DNA of 8,656 nucleotides from SIG701 sp045123975 (GTDB lineage Bacteria > Bacillota > Clostridia > Oscillospirales > CAG-272): NCBI GenBank assembly GCA_045123975.1, contig JBGVKV010000114.1, positions 1 to 8,656 of the forward strand, in the 5' to 3' direction. The translations under genes were made by a program, and so were the position numbers. The stretch's first letter is position 1; each line of letters opens with the position of its first letter. This document shows positions 1-5,989 of this stretch, piece after piece. The notes beneath the pieces are model-generated. The model searched no databases and was not told where the DNA came from. It saw nothing but the letters and a program-made list of their open reading frames with translations.

Positions 1-320
1 TTTTCCGAGAGGTGGCCAAGCGATCCCAACTGTCCCACCGACGCGGTGTCCACAGCGCACAGAAGATCGTAGTCTGCCTCCATTCCTTCGGTGTACACAC
101 AATCCGCCTGCTCCCGCAAGGTGAAAATAAGCCGCTTGGGGATCGGATCACCGCATACCACTCGTGCCGTCTTACCCATTTGGCGCAGCATCAGCAGCAG
201 GGCAAAGGCACTGCCCATACAATCCCCGTCGGGATTGTGGTGGGTAAAGATCAGCACCCGCTCGCCGCGGCACAGAATGCGGGCCGCGTCAGCCAGTGTG
301 ATATTATTCGGCATCGTCAT
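1..320 (-). CDS. nrnA: NrnA-type DHH-family phosphoesterase (oligoribonuclease / pAp phosphatase), N-terminal part only
   Basis: About 106 codons are visible; the rest lies beyond the left edge. The translation carries the first DHH-family motif, H-H-N-P-D-G-D-C-M-G-S at residues 27-37, with metal-binding Asp31 and Asp33. It also has the second motif, A-V-D-T-A-S, with Asp91. In Bacillota this N-terminal layout belongs to NrnA, a cytoplasmic enzyme that degrades 2-5-nt RNA (nanoRNA) and dephosphorylates 3'-phosphoadenosine 5'-phosphate. The start overlaps the end of rbfA, as expected for the conserved rbfA-nrnA pair, so it is probably translationally coupled. Two starts are possible: ATG at 318-320 (GAGGAG 7 nt upstream) or ATG at 312-314 (GGAGG 6 nt upstream). 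The DHHA1 substrate domain cannot be checked. A cyclic-di-AMP phosphodiesterase of the GdpP type is less likely, because no membrane or PAS segments precede the DHH domain. Confidence 0.9.
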   Translation of the reverse strand, partial: MTMPNNITLADAARILCRGERVLIFTHHNPDGDCMGSAFALLLMLRQMGKTARVVCGDPIPKRLIFTLREQADCVYTEGMEADYDLLCAVDTASVGQLGSLGHLSE

Positions 321-684
321 CCTCCGTCTCCTCGGGATCATCCTGAGGGATGTCCAGCTGGGACAGAATCTCGGCGATATGTGCGCCGTGGCTGACGGAG
401 GTGTCGTGAGCGAAAGTCAATTCGGGAGTAACCCGCAGATTCAGCCGGCGGGCCAGCTGACCGCGGATAAATCCGGCAGCGGAGCGCAGTCCCTGCAGGG
501 TCTCCTTTACCTCTCCGCTGTAGAGGGAGAAGAAGATCTTTGCATATTTGAGATCGGGGGTCACGTCTGCCCCGGTGATGGTGATCATAGCGTCGGAAAC
601 CCGGGGATCCTTTACGTCCCGGAGAATCATGGATATTTCCTGTGCCACACTGTCGTTGATGCGGCCCTGTCTGTATTTAGCCAA
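304..684 (-). CDS. rbfA: Ribosome-binding factor A
   Basis: A 126-residue protein of normal RbfA length (about 115-130). RbfA is a single KH-fold protein that binds the immature 30S subunit and helps fold the 5' end of 16S rRNA during late assembly and in the cold. Family hallmarks are visible: R-I-N near residue 8, I-L-R-D-V-K-D-P-R at 20-28, the strand D-V-T-P-D-L-K-Y-A-K at 40-49, the kinked-helix region A-A-G-F-I-R at 69-74, and L-R-V-T-P-E-L-T-F at 83-91. The tail (residues 115-126) is strongly acidic. The start codon is TTG at 682-684, supported by AGGAGG 8 nt upstream. It has its own promoter and overlaps nrnA downstream. The usual upstream partner, infB, is not adjacent; a terminator and an unrelated membrane-protein gene lie there instead. 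Confidence 0.95.
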   Translation of the reverse strand: MAKYRQGRINDSVAQEISMILRDVKDPRVSDAMITITGADVTPDLKYAKIFFSLYSGEVKETLQGLRSAAGFIRGQLARRLNLRVTPELTFAHDTSVSHGAHIAEILSQLDIPQDDPEETEDDDAE

Positions 685-692
685 AGGAAATG

Positions 693-698
693 CCTCCT
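693..698 (-). promoter_or_regulatory. Ribosome binding site that sets the TTG start of rbfA
   Basis: AGGAGG on the minus strand, 8 nt before the TTG at 682-684. There is no in-frame ATG nearby, and translation from the TTG gives the expected RbfA N-terminus (M-A-K-Y-R). Confidence 0.8.
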
Positions 699-717
699 AA
701 AAATATCATATATATAA

Positions 718-746
718 AGTATAGCATATCCGGGCGAAAAATACAA
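718..746 (-). promoter_or_regulatory. Promoter of rbfA-nrnA (extended -10)
   Basis: On the minus strand, -35 TTGTAT (741-746), a 17-nt spacer and -10 TATACT (718-723). TG lies one base before the -10 box, giving an extended -10 that can compensate for the weak -35. Predicted transcription start is near 711, leaving a leader of about 26 nt with AGGAGG in it. It lies downstream of the terminator of the preceding gene, so the pair appears independently transcribed. Confidence 0.7.
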
Positions 747-779
747 TCTGTTTTTTGGAAAGGTTTCCTGAAAAGAAAC

Positions 780-800
780 AAGCCGGGCAGAGCCCGGCTT
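780..800 (-). terminator. Intrinsic terminator of the SemiSWEET-like gene
   Basis: A perfect 9-bp stem (780-788 with 792-800, AAGCCGGGC/GCCCGGCTT) closes a 3-nt loop. On the minus strand it is followed by GTTTCTTTTC. It lies 12 nt after the stop codon of the minus-strand gene and before the rbfA promoter. The plus side lacks a T-run, so it is directional. Confidence 0.8.
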
Positions 801-812
801 GCGCTATACGGT

Positions 813-1088
813 TTACTGTGCTGAGGTACGGTCCAGACGGCGGTTGCGCACGTATACCAGAAGATTTACGCTGACAAACAGCAGATTCAGTACATACACT
901 GCCAGCACGTATGTGAAGTTGTGTGTCAGAATCTTGGCACCGATGCCGGCGATATAGCCGCTGATGATCAAAAGAATAAAGAAAAGACTCATTCCCCGGG
1001 CAGAGCGGGCTTTGTAGTTGCGGTAGACGCTCATTGGCCAGGACATACCAAAGCAGATGAGCATAAGCGTTTCCAGAATTTCCGGCAT
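813..1088 (-). CDS. Small 3-TM PQ-loop / SemiSWEET-like membrane protein
   Basis: A 91-residue protein with three hydrophobic segments (about residues 5-22, 33-51, 57-79) and a basic C-terminus. After the first segment comes W-P (17-18), then a basic stretch, then R-G-M-S at 31-34. This resembles the PQ-loop signature (P-Q... G-x-S) of bacterial SemiSWEETs, which are 3-TM proteins of about 85-105 residues that work as dimers and move small sugars across the cytoplasmic membrane. Gln of the PQ pair is replaced by Met. The substrate is unknown and the family call is by pattern only. I chose ATG 1086-1088 because GAGG lies 8 nt before it. An in-frame ATG 7 codons upstream (1107-1109) has no ribosome binding site and would sit only about 14 nt from the predicted transcript start. 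It is divergent from the LysR-type regulator gene, a typical regulator/target arrangement, and has its own terminator. It may simply be an uncharacterised membrane protein. Confidence 0.65.
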   Translation of the reverse strand: MPEILETLMLICFGMSWPMSVYRNYKARSARGMSLFFILLIISGYIAGIGAKILTHNFTYVLAVYVLNLLFVSVNLLVYVRNRRLDRTSAQ

Positions 1089-1096
1089 AGGTTTTT

Positions 1097-1100
1097 CCTC
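1097..1100 (-). promoter_or_regulatory. Ribosome binding site that favours the downstream start of the SemiSWEET-like gene
   Basis: GAGG on the minus strand, 8 nt before ATG 1086-1088. It lies inside the longer reading frame that begins at 1109, whose own upstream sequence has no purine-rich site. This supports the 91-codon version over the 98-codon one. Confidence 0.6.
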
Positions 1101-1108
1101 GATTTCCA

Positions 1109-1137
1109 TTGACTTTTGTTTACGGTTCTATTATACT
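1109..1137 (+). promoter_or_regulatory. Promoter of the lysR-cca unit
   Basis: On the plus strand, -35 TTGACT (1109-1114), a 17-nt spacer and -10 TATACT (1132-1137), each one mismatch from consensus. Predicted transcription start is near 1144, giving a leader of about 60 nt that contains the palindrome at 1171-1192. It is superimposed on the divergent promoter. Confidence 0.7.
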
Positions 1138-1158
1138 ATACACACAGATATATGTAAA
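1130..1158 (-). promoter_or_regulatory. Promoter of the SemiSWEET-like gene
   Basis: On the minus strand, -35 TTTACA (1153-1158), a 17-nt spacer and -10 TATAAT (1130-1135). Predicted start of transcription is near 1123. The -10 box overlaps the -10 box of the opposite lysR promoter by four bases, so both cannot be occupied at once. Confidence 0.75.
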
Positions 1159-1170
1159 ATGTATATTTTG

Positions 1171-1192
1171 CATCTTTGATATATCAAATATG
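1171..1192. promoter_or_regulatory. Dyad, candidate operator of the LysR-type regulator
   Basis: The core TTTGATATATCAAA (1175-1188) is a perfect 14-bp palindrome. It extends to 22 bp (CAT...ATG) with one mismatched pair. It contains T-N11-A spacing typical of LysR-type sites. Its centre is about 58 bp upstream of the predicted start of the divergent membrane-protein gene, close to the usual -65 recognition-site position. It is also about 38 bp downstream of the predicted lysR start, where binding could block the regulator's own transcription. That function is inferred from position and symmetry. Confidence 0.55.
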
Positions 1193-1203
1193 TATGGTGA
1201 AGT

Positions 1204-2106
1204 ATGTATATCCATTACGACAGTTATCGCATATTTTATTATGTGGCCAAGTACCGCAGCTTTACCCAGGCGGCGGCTATGCTTTTGTGCAACCAGCCCA
1301 ACGTGACCCGTACGATCAAAAATCTGGAAAACGATCTGGGATGCGCACTCTTCATCCGCTCCAATCGGGGCGTGCGTCTCACACCGGAAGGGGAGCGGCT
1401 GTACGATCACGTTCGCATTGCCGTGGAGCATCTGGAAGCCGCGGAGCGGGAAATCGCTTTGGATCGAAGCCTCAGCCAGGGCACGGTGTCCATTGGCGCC
1501 AGCGAAGTGGCGCTGCGGTGTCTGCTCTTGCCTGTGTTGAAGCAGTTCCGCTCCGATCATCCCGGGGTGCGTATCCGCGTAAGCAATCATTCCACTCCCC
1601 AGGCGCTGAATGCGCTGAAGCACGGTCTGGTGGATTTTGCCGTAGTGACTACGCCTACGGGGGCGGGAGCCAATATGAAAGAAATTCCCCTGCGGACGGT
1701 TAGGGAGGTTCCCGTGTGCGGACAGGCCTTATCCCATCTGGCCCGGAAACCGCTCTCTCTTGCAGAATTATCGGGGTATCCTCTGATCGGCCTGGGGCGG
1801 GATACCAAAACCTACGAGATGTATACGGAGCTGTTCCTTGCCCACGGTATCCGCCGCACCCCCGATATCGAGGCGGCCACGGAGGACCAGATTTTGCCGA
1901 TGGTGAAAAACGATCTGGGAATCGGATTCGTACCCGAGGACTTCGTTCGCCACGAGGCGGATCAGCGGAATTTGTTTGTTCTGGAATTAACGGATGCACA
2001 GCCCAGCCGACAGGTTTGCCTGGTGAAAACGGCGGATCGGTCGCTGAGCTTTGCCGCAAAAGCGTTGGAGAAAATGCTTGTTGCCGAAAGGAGTGAGGAA
2101 AGATGA
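1204..2106 (+). CDS. LysR-type transcriptional regulator
   Basis: A 300-residue protein, the normal length for LysR-type regulators, which act in the cytoplasm as tetramers controlled by a small co-inducer. The N-terminal winged helix-turn-helix covers about residues 4-64, with the conserved run from S19-F-T-Q-A-A, through the recognition helix Q-P-N-V-T-R-T-I-K-N-L-E (31-42), to L-G-C-A-L-F (45-50) and L-T-P-E-G-E (59-64). Residues 92-295 form the periplasmic-binding-like effector domain. The ligand cannot be predicted. The start is fixed by the family N-terminus; the ribosome binding site is weak (GGTGA close to the ATG). It is divergent from a SemiSWEET-like gene, the likely target, with a dyad in between. 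Its stop codon overlaps the cca start, so it probably shares a transcript with a housekeeping gene, which is unusual for this family. Confidence 0.92.
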   Translation: MYIHYDSYRIFYYVAKYRSFTQAAAMLLCNQPNVTRTIKNLENDLGCALFIRSNRGVRLTPEGERLYDHVRIAVEHLEAAEREIALDRSLSQGTVSIGASEVALRCLLLPVLKQFRSDHPGVRIRVSNHSTPQALNALKHGLVDFAVVTTPTGAGANMKEIPLRTVREVPVCGQALSHLARKPLSLAELSGYPLIGLGRDTKTYEMYTELFLAHGIRRTPDIEAATEDQILPMVKNDLGIGFVPEDFVRHEADQRNLFVLELTDAQPSRQVCLVKTADRSLSFAAKALEKMLVAERSEER

Positions 2107-3440
2107 TGTGTACGATTCCGTTGCCTGCAGGTGTAGCCCGGGCGCTTTCCATGATGGAGAATGCGGGATACGAAGCGTTTATCGTGGGAGGATGCGTGCG
2201 GGACGCCCTTATGGGGATTCCGCCCAAGGATTACGATATCACCACCTCTGCCTTGCCCGAGGAAACGAAGGCGGTGTTCCGCGAGTACCGCGTGATCGAA
2301 ACGGGCATACAGCACGGCACCGTCACGGTGATGATGGAGGGAATGCCTCTGGAGATCACCACCTATCGCACGGAGGGGACGTATTCCGATAACCGGCATC
2401 CCGACAGCGTATCCTTTACCACCAGCTTGCGGGAAGACGTGGCCCGCCGGGATTTCACCATGAACGCTATTGCCTATTCGCCGACGCGGGGACTCATCGA
2501 TCATTTCGGCGGAGAGGCGGATATCCGTGCGGGGATTATCCGCTGCGTGGGTGATCCCGATACCCGATTCCGGGAGGACGCTCTCCGCATGATGCGGGGC
2601 ATCCGGTTCGCATCGGTGCTCGGTTTCCGCATCGAGGAAAATACTGCTGCCGCCATCCGTGGAAACAAAGAACGGATCCCCACCGTCAGCGCGGAGCGGA
2701 TCCGGGTGGAATTGACCAAGCTTTTGTGCGGTGTGAACGTGAAAAACGTCCTTATGGATTGGTGGGACGTGCTGGGAGTAGTGATCCCCGAGATTCTGCC
2801 CATGCACAATTTTGATCAGAAAACGCCTTACCACATCTACGACGTGTGGGAGCATACGGCGGTGGCAGTCAGCGAGACTCCGCCCGTGACCCATCTGCGC
2901 TTGAGTGCGTTTTTGCACGATATCGGCAAGCCTTCCTCCTTCTTCACGGATGAAAAGGGAATCGGTCATTTTTACGGCCACCCTGCCGTCAGCGCGGAGA
3001 TGGCGGAGAAAATTCTTGCCCGCCTGAAATACGACAACGTAACCCGCTGCCGGGTGATCACCTTGGTGAAGGAGCATGACCGGATCATCGAGCCCACCGA
3101 AACCGCGGTGAAGCGTGCATTGTCCCGGCTCACGCCGGAGGTGTTCTTCAATCTGCTGGCGATCAAGCGGGCGGACAACCTGGCCCAATCCCCCAACTAT
3201 CGGGATCGGTTGGAAACCTACGAGGCCATCGAAGCCATGGCTCAGGATATACTTGAGAAAAACGAGTGCATTTCCGTGGCTGCCCTGGCCGTCAACGGCA
3301 ACGACTTGATCGCTCTCGGCATGAAGCCGGGCAAGGAGATCGGCGAGATGCTCTCGCACCTGCTGGAGCAGGTGATCCGGGGAAAACTGGAGAACGAACA
3401 AGAAGAACTGCTGTCCTACGTGAAAAAGAAAATGAGATAA
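2103..3440 (+). CDS. cca: CCA tRNA nucleotidyltransferase (class II, with HD domain)
   Basis: A 445-residue enzyme that builds or repairs the 3'-terminal CCA of tRNAs from CTP and ATP without a nucleic-acid template. The nucleotidyltransferase head has G29-G-C-V-R-D-A-L-M-G and the metal-binding pair D43-Y-D45. R-R-D-F-T-M-N-A follows near residue 117. The E158-D-A-L-R162 stretch matches the EDxxR amino-acid template that selects C then A, so full CCA addition is expected. A C-terminal HD domain shows H251, H272-D273, H293 and H325-D326, as in bacterial enzymes that also have phosphohydrolase-like domains. ATG 2103-2105 overlaps the lysR stop (ATGA); a second ATG follows directly. AGGAG and GAGG lie 9 and 4 nt upstream. 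No separate promoter is evident, so expression probably depends on the lysR promoter. A strong terminator follows the stop codon. Confidence 0.95.
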   Translation: MMCTIPLPAGVARALSMMENAGYEAFIVGGCVRDALMGIPPKDYDITTSALPEETKAVFREYRVIETGIQHGTVTVMMEGMPLEITTYRTEGTYSDNRHPDSVSFTTSLREDVARRDFTMNAIAYSPTRGLIDHFGGEADIRAGIIRCVGDPDTRFREDALRMMRGIRFASVLGFRIEENTAAAIRGNKERIPTVSAERIRVELTKLLCGVNVKNVLMDWWDVLGVVIPEILPMHNFDQKTPYHIYDVWEHTAVAVSETPPVTHLRLSAFLHDIGKPSSFFTDEKGIGHFYGHPAVSAEMAEKILARLKYDNVTRCRVITLVKEHDRIIEPTETAVKRALSRLTPEVFFNLLAIKRADNLAQSPNYRDRLETYEAIEAMAQDILEKNECISVAALAVNGNDLIALGMKPGKEIGEMLSHLLEQVIRGKLENEQEELLSYVKKKMR

Positions 3441-3442
3441 AC

Positions 3443-3474
3443 AAAACCGGCTTGCCCTGTGGCAAGCCGGTTTT
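3443..3474. terminator. Bidirectional intrinsic terminator between cca and rsmA
   Basis: A perfect 14-bp inverted repeat (3443-3456 with 3461-3474) around the 4-nt loop CTGT. The stem is GC-rich inside and has AAAA/TTTT at its base, so either strand yields a hairpin followed by U residues. It fills the 36 nt between the stops of two convergent genes (cca ends 3440; rsmA ends 3477) and serves both. Confidence 0.92.
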
Positions 3475-3476
3475 CA

Positions 3477-4397
3477 TCATTTCATGAGGGAGGTGGTCAG
3501 GCGGCAGAAATCCAAAGCGGAGAGCTTTTCGCCCCGGATATCCGTGCGGATACCGAGGGAGGTGAGCGCCGCCTCCACAGCGGATTTCTCGTACAGTCCG
3601 CTAAGGGCATTAGTCAGCGTCTTGCGCCGCTGGCCGAAGGCCGCTTCGATCATGGCGGTTACCCGTTCAAAGAAGGGAGCGAATTTGTCCCCCTGCGGGG
3701 CCTCGGGATACAGATCGTACAGCCCGTGGGGATGGGTTTCGATAGTCAGAACGGCGGAGGAAACCTTGGGCACGGGATAGAAATTCCCGGCGGACACGGT
3801 GAACAGTTTTTTCGCCCGACCGCGCAGGGCAACGGCCGCGGTGATGGCACCGTAGGCACTGCTGCCGGCCTGGGCACAGATCCGATCCGCCACCTCGCTC
3901 TGCACCATCAGCGTGATGCGTCGCACGGGAGATCGGCCGTCGGCGGGATAGGCCTCCAACAGCTTCATCAAGATGGGCGTGGTAATATAATAGGGAAGAT
4001 TGCCGCACACGTGCACGGGCGCGTCGCCAAAGGATTCAAAGAGCAGTGATGACACGTCCGTTTTCATAAAGTCCTCGTTGATGACCCGGGTGTTCGGACA
4101 GTCATCTAGCGTCTGCGCCAATACGGGGATCAGTCCCCGATCGATCTCCACCGCTGTGACGGAGGGATACCGGGCGGCCAATTCTCTTGTAAGGGCACCG
4201 ATGCCGGGACCGATCTCCAAAGCGCAGGCGTTCTCATCATAATTCTCTTCGTAGAAGAAGGGCTCGTATGCCGATGCCTCCGCAATGTTCTCGGGAATCA
4301 TAGGATTGATCAGGAAATTCTGGCCAAAGGCCTTTTTGGGTGCCAGCCCGTTTTCTTCCAGAATCCGGCGCACCGTGGATTGATTACAAAGATCCAT
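3477..4397 (-). CDS. rsmA: 16S rRNA (adenine1518/1519-N6)-dimethyltransferase RsmA (KsgA)
   Basis: A 306-residue S-adenosylmethionine-dependent methyltransferase that dimethylates two adjacent adenosines in helix 45 of 16S rRNA, a late 30S assembly checkpoint; its loss is known to give kasugamycin resistance. Visible motifs: P-K-K-A-F-G-Q-N-F-L at 20-29; motif I A-L-E-I-G-P-G-I-G at 59-67; the acidic V-E-I-D at 83-86; catalytic motif IV N-L-P-Y-Y at 133-137; and the F-Y-P-V-P-K-V-S-S-A-V segment in the C-terminal half. Between the first helix and motif I there is a short acidic/aromatic insertion (about residues 46-57). The start is ATG 4395-4397 with AAGG 7 nt upstream. It lies 149 nt after glyS on the same strand, beyond a hairpin element. 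I see no convincing promoter in the gap, so low-level read-through from glyS or a cryptic promoter is possible. It converges with cca. Confidence 0.95.
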   Translation of the reverse strand: MDLCNQSTVRRILEENGLAPKKAFGQNFLINPMIPENIAEASAYEPFFYEENYDENACALEIGPGIGALTRELAARYPSVTAVEIDRGLIPVLAQTLDDCPNTRVINEDFMKTDVSSLLFESFGDAPVHVCGNLPYYITTPILMKLLEAYPADGRSPVRRITLMVQSEVADRICAQAGSSAYGAITAAVALRGRAKKLFTVSAGNFYPVPKVSSAVLTIETHPHGLYDLYPEAPQGDKFAPFFERVTAMIEAAFGQRRKTLTNALSGLYEKSAVEAALTSLGIRTDIRGEKLSALDFCRLTTSLMK

Positions 4398-4432
4398 AAG
4401 AAAACCTTTACATGCAGGGAGGATCTTCTTGA

Positions 4433-4503
4433 AAAAACTCCCCGCACCCCACCGCGAAAGCTTCCAAAAAAGTCAGAAGAGTTTTTGGAAAGGGGTGCGG
4501 GGA
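4433..4503 (-). terminator. Long stem-loop with T-run, probable glyS terminator
   Basis: A 12-bp GC-rich outer arm pairs 4439-4450 with 4492-4503 (TCCCCGCACCCC / GGGGTGCGGGGA). An inner 9-bp arm pairs TTCCAAAAA (4462-4470) with TTTTTGGAA (4482-4490). The asymmetric side holds GCGAAAGC (4454-4461), itself a mini-hairpin sequence. On the minus strand the structure ends in GTTTTTTC, the layout of an intrinsic terminator after glyS. It overlaps a second hairpin at 4497-4531. Confidence 0.7.
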
Positions 4504-4531
4504 AAACTTTTTTGCAAAAAGCTTTCCCCGC
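4497..4531 (-). repeat. Second stem-loop in the glyS-rsmA gap, mutually exclusive with the terminator hairpin
   Basis: A 16-bp inverted repeat (4497-4512 with 4516-4531) around a 3-nt loop. One pair (4506/4522) is A-C on plus but a G-U wobble in the minus-strand RNA. Six GC-rich bases plus an A (4497-4503) are also the right arm of the hairpin at 4439-4503, so only one structure can form at a time. On the minus strand this hairpin emerges first. It may be part of a dispersed intergenic repeat, which cannot be tested from one copy. Confidence 0.6.
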
Positions 4532-4546
4532 AAAAATCCTTAATTA

Positions 4547-5956
4547 TTAATAAGCCAGCTTCTCAGCCAGGTATGCGTTCAGCTCCGCTACGGGAATACG
4601 AACCTGCTCCATGGTGTCGCGGTCACGTACGGTTACGCAGCCGTCTTCCTTGGAGTCAAAGTCGTAAGTTACGCAGAAGGGAGTACCGATCTCGTCCTCA
4701 CGGCGGTAACGCTTGCCGATGGAGCCTGCCTCGTCGAAGTCTACCATGTAGTTCTTGGACAGGGCGGTGTAGATCTCCATAGCCTCTTCGCTCAGCTTCT
4801 TGGACAGAGGCAGAACGGCTACCTTGAAGGGAGCGATAGCGGGATGGAAGCGCATAACTACGCGGGTATCGTTCTTCTCCGCGTCCACAACTTCCTCGTC
4901 GTATGCCTCAACCAGCAGGGCCAGCGTCATACGGTCGGCACCCAGGGAGGGCTCAACTACGTAGGGCACGTAGTGTTCGTTCGTTTCGGGATCAAAGTAG
5001 GTCAGATCCTGACCGGAGTGCTTCTGATGCTGGGACAGATCGTAGTTGGTACGGTCCGCTACACCCCAGAGCTCGCCCCAGCCGAACGGGAACAGATACT
5101 CGAAGTCGGTGGTTGCCTTGGAGTAGAAGGACAATTCTTCCGGCTCGTGGTCACGCAGACGGAGGTTTTCCTCGCGTACGTTCAGACCCTTCAGCCAGTC
5201 GTGACAATAGGTTCTCCAGTACTGGAACCACTCCAGATCCGTGTCGGGCTTGCAGAAGAATTCCAATTCCATCTGCTCGAACTCACGGATACGGAAGATG
5301 AAGTTACCGGGAGTAATCTCGTTACGGAAGGACTTACCAACCTGGCACACACCGAAGGGCAGCTTGCGGCGGGTGGTGCGCTGGATGTTGTTGAAGTTTA
5401 CGAAGATACCCTGGGCGGTCTCGGGACGGAGGTATACCTCGTTGGCGGTATCCTCGGTTACACCCTGGTGGGTCTTGTACATCAGATTGAACTTACGGAT
5501 GTCGGTGAAGTCGGACTTGCCGCAGCCGGGGCAGGGCACGTTGTTTTCACGGATGAAGTTCACCAGAGCCTCGCCGTCCATAGCCTCCACGTTTACGTCC
5601 ATGTTGTTTTCGTGAACGAAATCTTCCACCAGCTTGTCCGCGCGGTGACGCATCTTGCAGGCCTTGCAGTCGATCAGGGGATCGTTGAAGGTGGCCACGT
5701 GGCCGGATGCAACCCATACCTGGGGATTCATCAGAATGGCGGCGTCCAGACCTACGTTGTAGGGATTTTCCTGAACGAATTTCTTCCACCAGGCACGCTT
5801 GACGTTGTTTTTCAACTCAACGCCGAGGGGGCCGTAGTCCCAGGAGTTGGCAAGACCGCCGTAGATTTCGGAGCCTGCATAAACAAAGCCTCTGTTTTTG
5901 CAAAGCGCAACGATCTTCTCCATGGTTTTTTCGCGGTTGGGCATACGAGTACTCAT
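4547..5956 (-). CDS. glyQS: Glycine--tRNA ligase, alpha2 type
   Basis: A class II aminoacyl-tRNA synthetase of the single-chain homodimeric type; 469 residues from the chosen start. It attaches glycine to tRNA-Gly in the cytoplasm. Counting from the upstream Met at 5977 (subtract 7 for the chosen start): motif 1 region G-P-L-G-V-E-L-K near 49-56; R-P-E-T-A-Q-G-I-F at 184-192; motif 2 F-R-N-E...F-R-I-R-E-F-E-Q-M-E at 217-238; motif 3 S-L-G-A-D-R-M at 344-350; and a C-terminal anticodon-binding domain from about 383. Two Cys pairs (C104/C107, C149/C152) look like a zinc-binding insertion. I prefer ATG 5954-5956 because AAAGGA lies 8 nt upstream; the ATG at 5975-5977 lacks a clear site. It follows the LCP-like gene by 33 nt and likely shares its promoter. 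No T-box leader is present. Symbols glyS and glyQS are both used for this form. Confidence 0.95.
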   Translation of the reverse strand: MSTRMPNREKTMEKIVALCKNRGFVYAGSEIYGGLANSWDYGPLGVELKNNVKRAWWKKFVQENPYNVGLDAAILMNPQVWVASGHVATFNDPLIDCKACKMRHRADKLVEDFVHENNMDVNVEAMDGEALVNFIRENNVPCPGCGKSDFTDIRKFNLMYKTHQGVTEDTANEVYLRPETAQGIFVNFNNIQRTTRRKLPFGVCQVGKSFRNEITPGNFIFRIREFEQMELEFFCKPDTDLEWFQYWRTYCHDWLKGLNVREENLRLRDHEPEELSFYSKATTDFEYLFPFGWGELWGVADRTNYDLSQHQKHSGQDLTYFDPETNEHYVPYVVEPSLGADRMTLALLVEAYDEEVVDAEKNDTRVVMRFHPAIAPFKVAVLPLSKKLSEEAMEIYTALSKNYMVDFDEAGSIGKRYRREDEIGTPFCVTYDFDSKEDGCVTVRDRDTMEQVRIPVAELNAYLAEKLAY

Positions 5957-5964
5957 AACGGATA

Positions 5965-5970
5965 TCCTTT
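5965..5970 (-). promoter_or_regulatory. Ribosome binding site that favours the internal start of glyQS
   Basis: AAAGGA on the minus strand, 8 nt before ATG 5954-5956. It lies within the 7-codon extension that would be added by the ATG at 5975-5977, which has only an AT-rich stretch before it. Confidence 0.65.
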
Positions 5971-5989
5971 CGGTCATAAATATCTTATT

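Noticed and set aside
91..717. Plus-strand open frames opposite nrnA and rbfA
   Set aside because: RbfA and NrnA motifs are clear on the minus strand; the plus frames are shadows without initiation signals.
1962..3401. A 479-codon open frame on the minus strand antisense to cca
   Set aside because: It mirrors the codon pattern of cca, which has all catalytic motifs. It has no family-like sequence and would have to cross the lysR end.
4433..4536. Insertion sequence or CRISPR repeat at the hairpin element between glyQS and rsmA
   Set aside because: No transposase, target-site duplication or regularly spaced direct repeats are present. The inverted repeats with a T-run fit a terminator or short intergenic repeat better.
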